From contig DWWI01000215.1 of assembly GCA_019119745.1 (NCBI GenBank), forward strand, positions 1-7,368: DNA of 7,368 nucleotides. The letters run 5' to 3'. The DNA is from Candidatus Mediterraneibacter gallistercoris. GTDB taxonomy: Bacteria; Bacillota_A; Clostridia; Lachnospirales; Lachnospiraceae. How positions within the stretch are numbered: position 1 is the stretch's first letter; every line of letters begins with the position of its first letter. A model generated the notes under the pieces. The model was not told where the DNA came from. It searched no databases and saw only the letters and a program-made list of their open reading frames with translations. The translations under genes were made by a program, and so were the position numbers. Below, one piece after another: positions 5,381-7,368 of the stretch.

Positions 5381-6472
5381 ATGATTTCGAATCAGATACT
5401 ACAAAATACAATCGATGGCCTGAAAGGAATTGCGAGAGTGGATTTCTGTGTTCTCGATACAGAAGGCAAGGAGCTGGCAGCTACTTTTGAAAGTACACAG
5501 GACCGCAGCGATGCAGTGCTCTCATTCGTGGAATCTCCCGCGGACAGCCAGGTTATCCAGGAATGTCAGTTTTTTAAGATTTTTGATGAGCAGCGGCTCG
5601 AATATGTCCTCCTTGCAGACGGTGACAGTGAGGATGTATATATGCTCGGCAAGATCGCGGCTTTCCAGATTCAGAGCCTTCTGGTGGCGTATAAAGAGCG
5701 GTTTGACAAGGATAATTTCATAAAAAATCTTCTGCTTGACAACCTGCTCCTGGTCGACATTTACAACCGCGCGAAAAAATTACATATTGACACAGAAGTA
5801 AAACGTGTTATCTTTATTATTGAGACATCGCACGAAAGGGATAATGCCGCACTCGAAAATGTAAGGAGTCTGCTCGGCGGAAAATCAAAGGACTTTATCA
5901 CCGCAGTTGATGAGAAGAACATCATTGTGGTAAAAGAACTCGGTGAGAAGGACGGCAATAAAGAACTTGAGAAGATGGCGAAAGAGATGCTGGATACGCT
6001 CCGTAACGAGGGAGGAGAAGAGCAGATCCGTATAGCATATGGAACAATCGTCAACGACATCAAGGAAGTTTCAAAGTCCTACAAAGAAGCAAAGCTTGCT
6101 CTTGACGTTGGAAAAATCTTTTTTGACGACAAAGATATCGTGGCATTTACGACCCTTGGTATCGGACGTCTGATCTATCAGCTGCCGATTCCGCTGTGCA
6201 AGATGTTTATCAAAGAGATTTTCGAGGGGAAATCTCCGGACGATTTTGATGAAGAGACATTGACAACGATTAATAAGTTCTTCGAAAACAGCCTCAATGT
6301 GTCAGAAACGTCCAGGCAGCTATATATTCACAGAAATACTCTTGTATACAGACTGGATAAGCTTCAGAAGAGCACCGGTCTGGATCTTCGCGTTTTCGAG
6401 GATGCTATCACATTCAAGATTGCGCTGATGGTCGTAAAATATATGAATTATATGGAATCACTGGAATATTGA
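5381..6472 (+). CDS. PucR/CdaR-type helix-turn-helix transcriptional regulator
   Basis: The 363-residue protein has a C-terminal PucR-type helix-turn-helix at about 293-352 (TTINKFFENSLNVSETSRQL, then YIHRNTLVYRLDKLQKSTGL). HRNTLVYRL is the signature of the CdaR/PucR group. The middle (about 140-255) resembles the CdaR GGDEF-like domain, with RIAYGTIVNDIKEVSKSYKE and AKLALDVGK near its end. The N-terminal part (1-135) carries VDFCVLDTEGKELAATFE, a sensor-like segment whose ligand I cannot name. Characterised relatives activate sugar-diacid or purine catabolism genes, but no such genes lie nearby. The start at 5381 follows GTGGAGGA. An in-frame ATG at 5336 would place that ribosome site inside the gene. 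No clear terminator separates it from ftsE, so read-through is possible. Confidence 0.85.
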   Translation: MISNQILQNTIDGLKGIARVDFCVLDTEGKELAATFESTQDRSDAVLSFVESPADSQVIQECQFFKIFDEQRLEYVLLADGDSEDVYMLGKIAAFQIQSLLVAYKERFDKDNFIKNLLLDNLLLVDIYNRAKKLHIDTEVKRVIFIIETSHERDNAALENVRSLLGGKSKDFITAVDEKNIIVVKELGEKDGNKELEKMAKEMLDTLRNEGGEEQIRIAYGTIVNDIKEVSKSYKEAKLALDVGKIFFDDKDIVAFTTLGIGRLIYQLPIPLCKMFIKEIFEGKSPDDFDEETLTTINKFFENSLNVSETSRQLYIHRNTLVYRLDKLQKSTGLDLRVFEDAITFKIALMVVKYMNYMESLEY

Positions 6473-6680
6473 TACCTGTCCAGCCATGCGCAGAACACAG
6501 AGCAGGGACATGCGGACGAAGTCCGGAATGGAGCTGGGAAGTGGGCTGCATAGGGCGCTCAGCCCAAGTGAGATGGAGGGCAAAGCCCGGAATCGAACTT
6601 GCATGGCGGAAGGAAGAGAGCAGAGTCCATATAAGACGTATTTGAAATAGGGCAGGGGTATGAATAATTAGTAGGAACAT
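6473..6680 (+). other. hairpin-rich noncoding spacer before ftsE
   Basis: The 208 bases between the regulator and ftsE hold no gene. GCCATGC (6483-6489) and GCATGGC (6601-6607) form a 7-bp inverted repeat enclosing three hairpins: CGGAC/GTCCG (6513-6517 with 6521-6525), GGGCTG/CAGCCC (6543-6548 with 6560-6565) and GGGC/GCCC (6578-6581 with 6585-6588). The first and third are each followed by a similar unit, CGGAATGGAGC (6524-6534) and CGGAATCGAAC (6588-6598). No T-run follows, so this is not a terminator. A structured leader RNA or a dispersed repeat are the main options. No strong promoter for ftsE was found here; TATAAG at 6630-6635 has no -35 partner. Confidence 0.5.
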
Positions 6681-7367
6681 ATGATTGAATTAAGAAAGGT
6701 GACAAAGGAGTATTCCAAAGGTAATGCCGCCCTGAACGGAATTTCCGTAAAGATCGAACGGGGTGAGTTTGTCTTTATCGTGGGAGACAGCGGATCCGGA
6801 AAGTCTACTCTGATCAAACTGATCATGAAGGAACTGAACCCGACCGAGGGAACGATTATCGTGAACGGGCAGAACCTGAACAGGATGAAACACCGGAATA
6901 TTGCGAAGTACAGAAGAGGACTCGGAGTTGTCTTCCAAGACTTCCGTCTGTTGAAAGACAGAAACATTTATGAAAATATTGCTTTTGCGCTCCGTGTGAC
7001 AGAGACGCCGACAAGAATTATTAAGAAAAAAGTACCGGCGGCTCTCTCTCTGGTCGGACTGGCGCAGAAATACAAATCTTTCCCGAAAGAGCTTTCGGGT
7101 GGTGAGCAGCAGCGAGTTGCCATTGCAAGAGCCCTTGTAAATGAACCTGCCATACTGCTTGCAGATGAGCCTACCGGAAACCTGGATCCGACGAACTCAT
7201 GGGAAATCATGAGTATTCTGAAGGAGGCGAACGAGCGAGGAACGACAGTGCTCGTTGTTACGCACAACCAGGAGATTGTAAACGAGATGAACGAACGAGT
7301 GATCACGATGAAACAGGGCGTGATCGTCAGTGATGAACAAAAAGGTGGGTATATAGATGAGGATTAG
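6681..7367 (+). CDS. ftsE: cell division ATP-binding protein FtsE
   Basis: FtsE is the ATPase of the FtsEX complex, an ABC-type machine that does not transport. It works with FtsX at the division site or side wall to switch on peptidoglycan hydrolases. The 228-residue length is typical. All motifs are intact: Walker A GDSGSGKST (35-43), Q-loop VFQDFRLL (84-91), signature LSGGEQQR (138-145), Walker B ILLADEP (158-164), D-loop GNLDP (166-170) and H-loop H195. VFQDFRLLKDRNIYENIAFA is characteristic of FtsE rather than other ABC ATPases. The ATG at 6681 follows a modest AGTAGGA. The next gene starts inside the end of this one, as is usual for ftsE-ftsX. Confidence 0.96.
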   Translation: MIELRKVTKEYSKGNAALNGISVKIERGEFVFIVGDSGSGKSTLIKLIMKELNPTEGTIIVNGQNLNRMKHRNIAKYRRGLGVVFQDFRLLKDRNIYENIAFALRVTETPTRIIKKKVPAALSLVGLAQKYKSFPKELSGGEQQRVAIARALVNEPAILLADEPTGNLDPTNSWEIMSILKEANERGTTVLVVTHNQEIVNEMNERVITMKQGVIVSDEQKGGYIDED

Positions 7368-7368
7368 T
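7357..7368 (+). CDS. ftsX: start of FtsX (cut by the window edge)
   Basis: An ATG at 7357 opens a frame reading Met-Arg-Ile-Ser before the window ends. It overlaps the end of ftsE by 11 bases, and AAAGGTGG lies about 8 bases upstream. FtsX, the membrane partner of FtsE, is expected here, and many Firmicute FtsX proteins begin in a similar way. Only four codons are visible, so the call rests on context. Confidence 0.7.

Overview
The window looks like chromosomal DNA of a spore-forming Gram-positive bacterium of the Clostridia, most likely a Lachnospiraceae-type gut Firmicute. This rests on moderate GC content, strong AGGAGG-like ribosome sites, an alpha/beta-type spore SASP, DapL-type lysine/meso-DAP synthesis, a PadR/HAAS/toastrack/PspC cassette and FtsE. 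The genus assignment is inference. All eight complete genes lie on the + strand, and the start of a ninth (ftsX) is cut by the right edge.

Layout: (1) 1-331 is noncoding and structured. It has a hairpin near the left edge, a TG-extended -10 promoter, and a terminator-like hairpin with a T-run between that promoter and dapL. (2) dapL (332-1534) makes LL-diaminopimelate for lysine and peptidoglycan. A strong terminator lies downstream, at 1634-1690. (3) A well-formed promoter overlapped by AT-rich inverted repeats drives a tight four-gene cassette (1852-4062): a PadR regulator, a HAAS (DUF1700) membrane protein, a DUF4097/toastrack membrane-anchored protein and a small PspC protein, closed by a textbook terminator. 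This is a cell-envelope stress module of a known general type. (4) A small SASP gene (4182-4370) has a sigma-G-like promoter, so it is probably expressed in the forespore. (5) A WecG/TagA/CpsF (GT26)-like gene (4533-5207) has its own promoter and terminator but appears to lack the catalytic Asp motif. (6) A PucR/CdaR-like regulator (5381-6472) is followed by a 208-base noncoding spacer rich in hairpins, then ftsE (6681-7367) and the first codons of ftsX, which control cell-wall hydrolysis at division.

The shared theme is the cell envelope: a peptidoglycan precursor, membrane-stress sensing, a wall-polymer glycosyltransferase relative and FtsEX. Terminators divide the window into at least four independent transcription units, so the theme may be incidental. 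The points most worth a second look are the degenerate GT26 protein, the palindromic control region before padR, the hairpin leader of dapL and the modular hairpin element before ftsE. No CRISPR array, transposase, tRNA or rRNA was seen.
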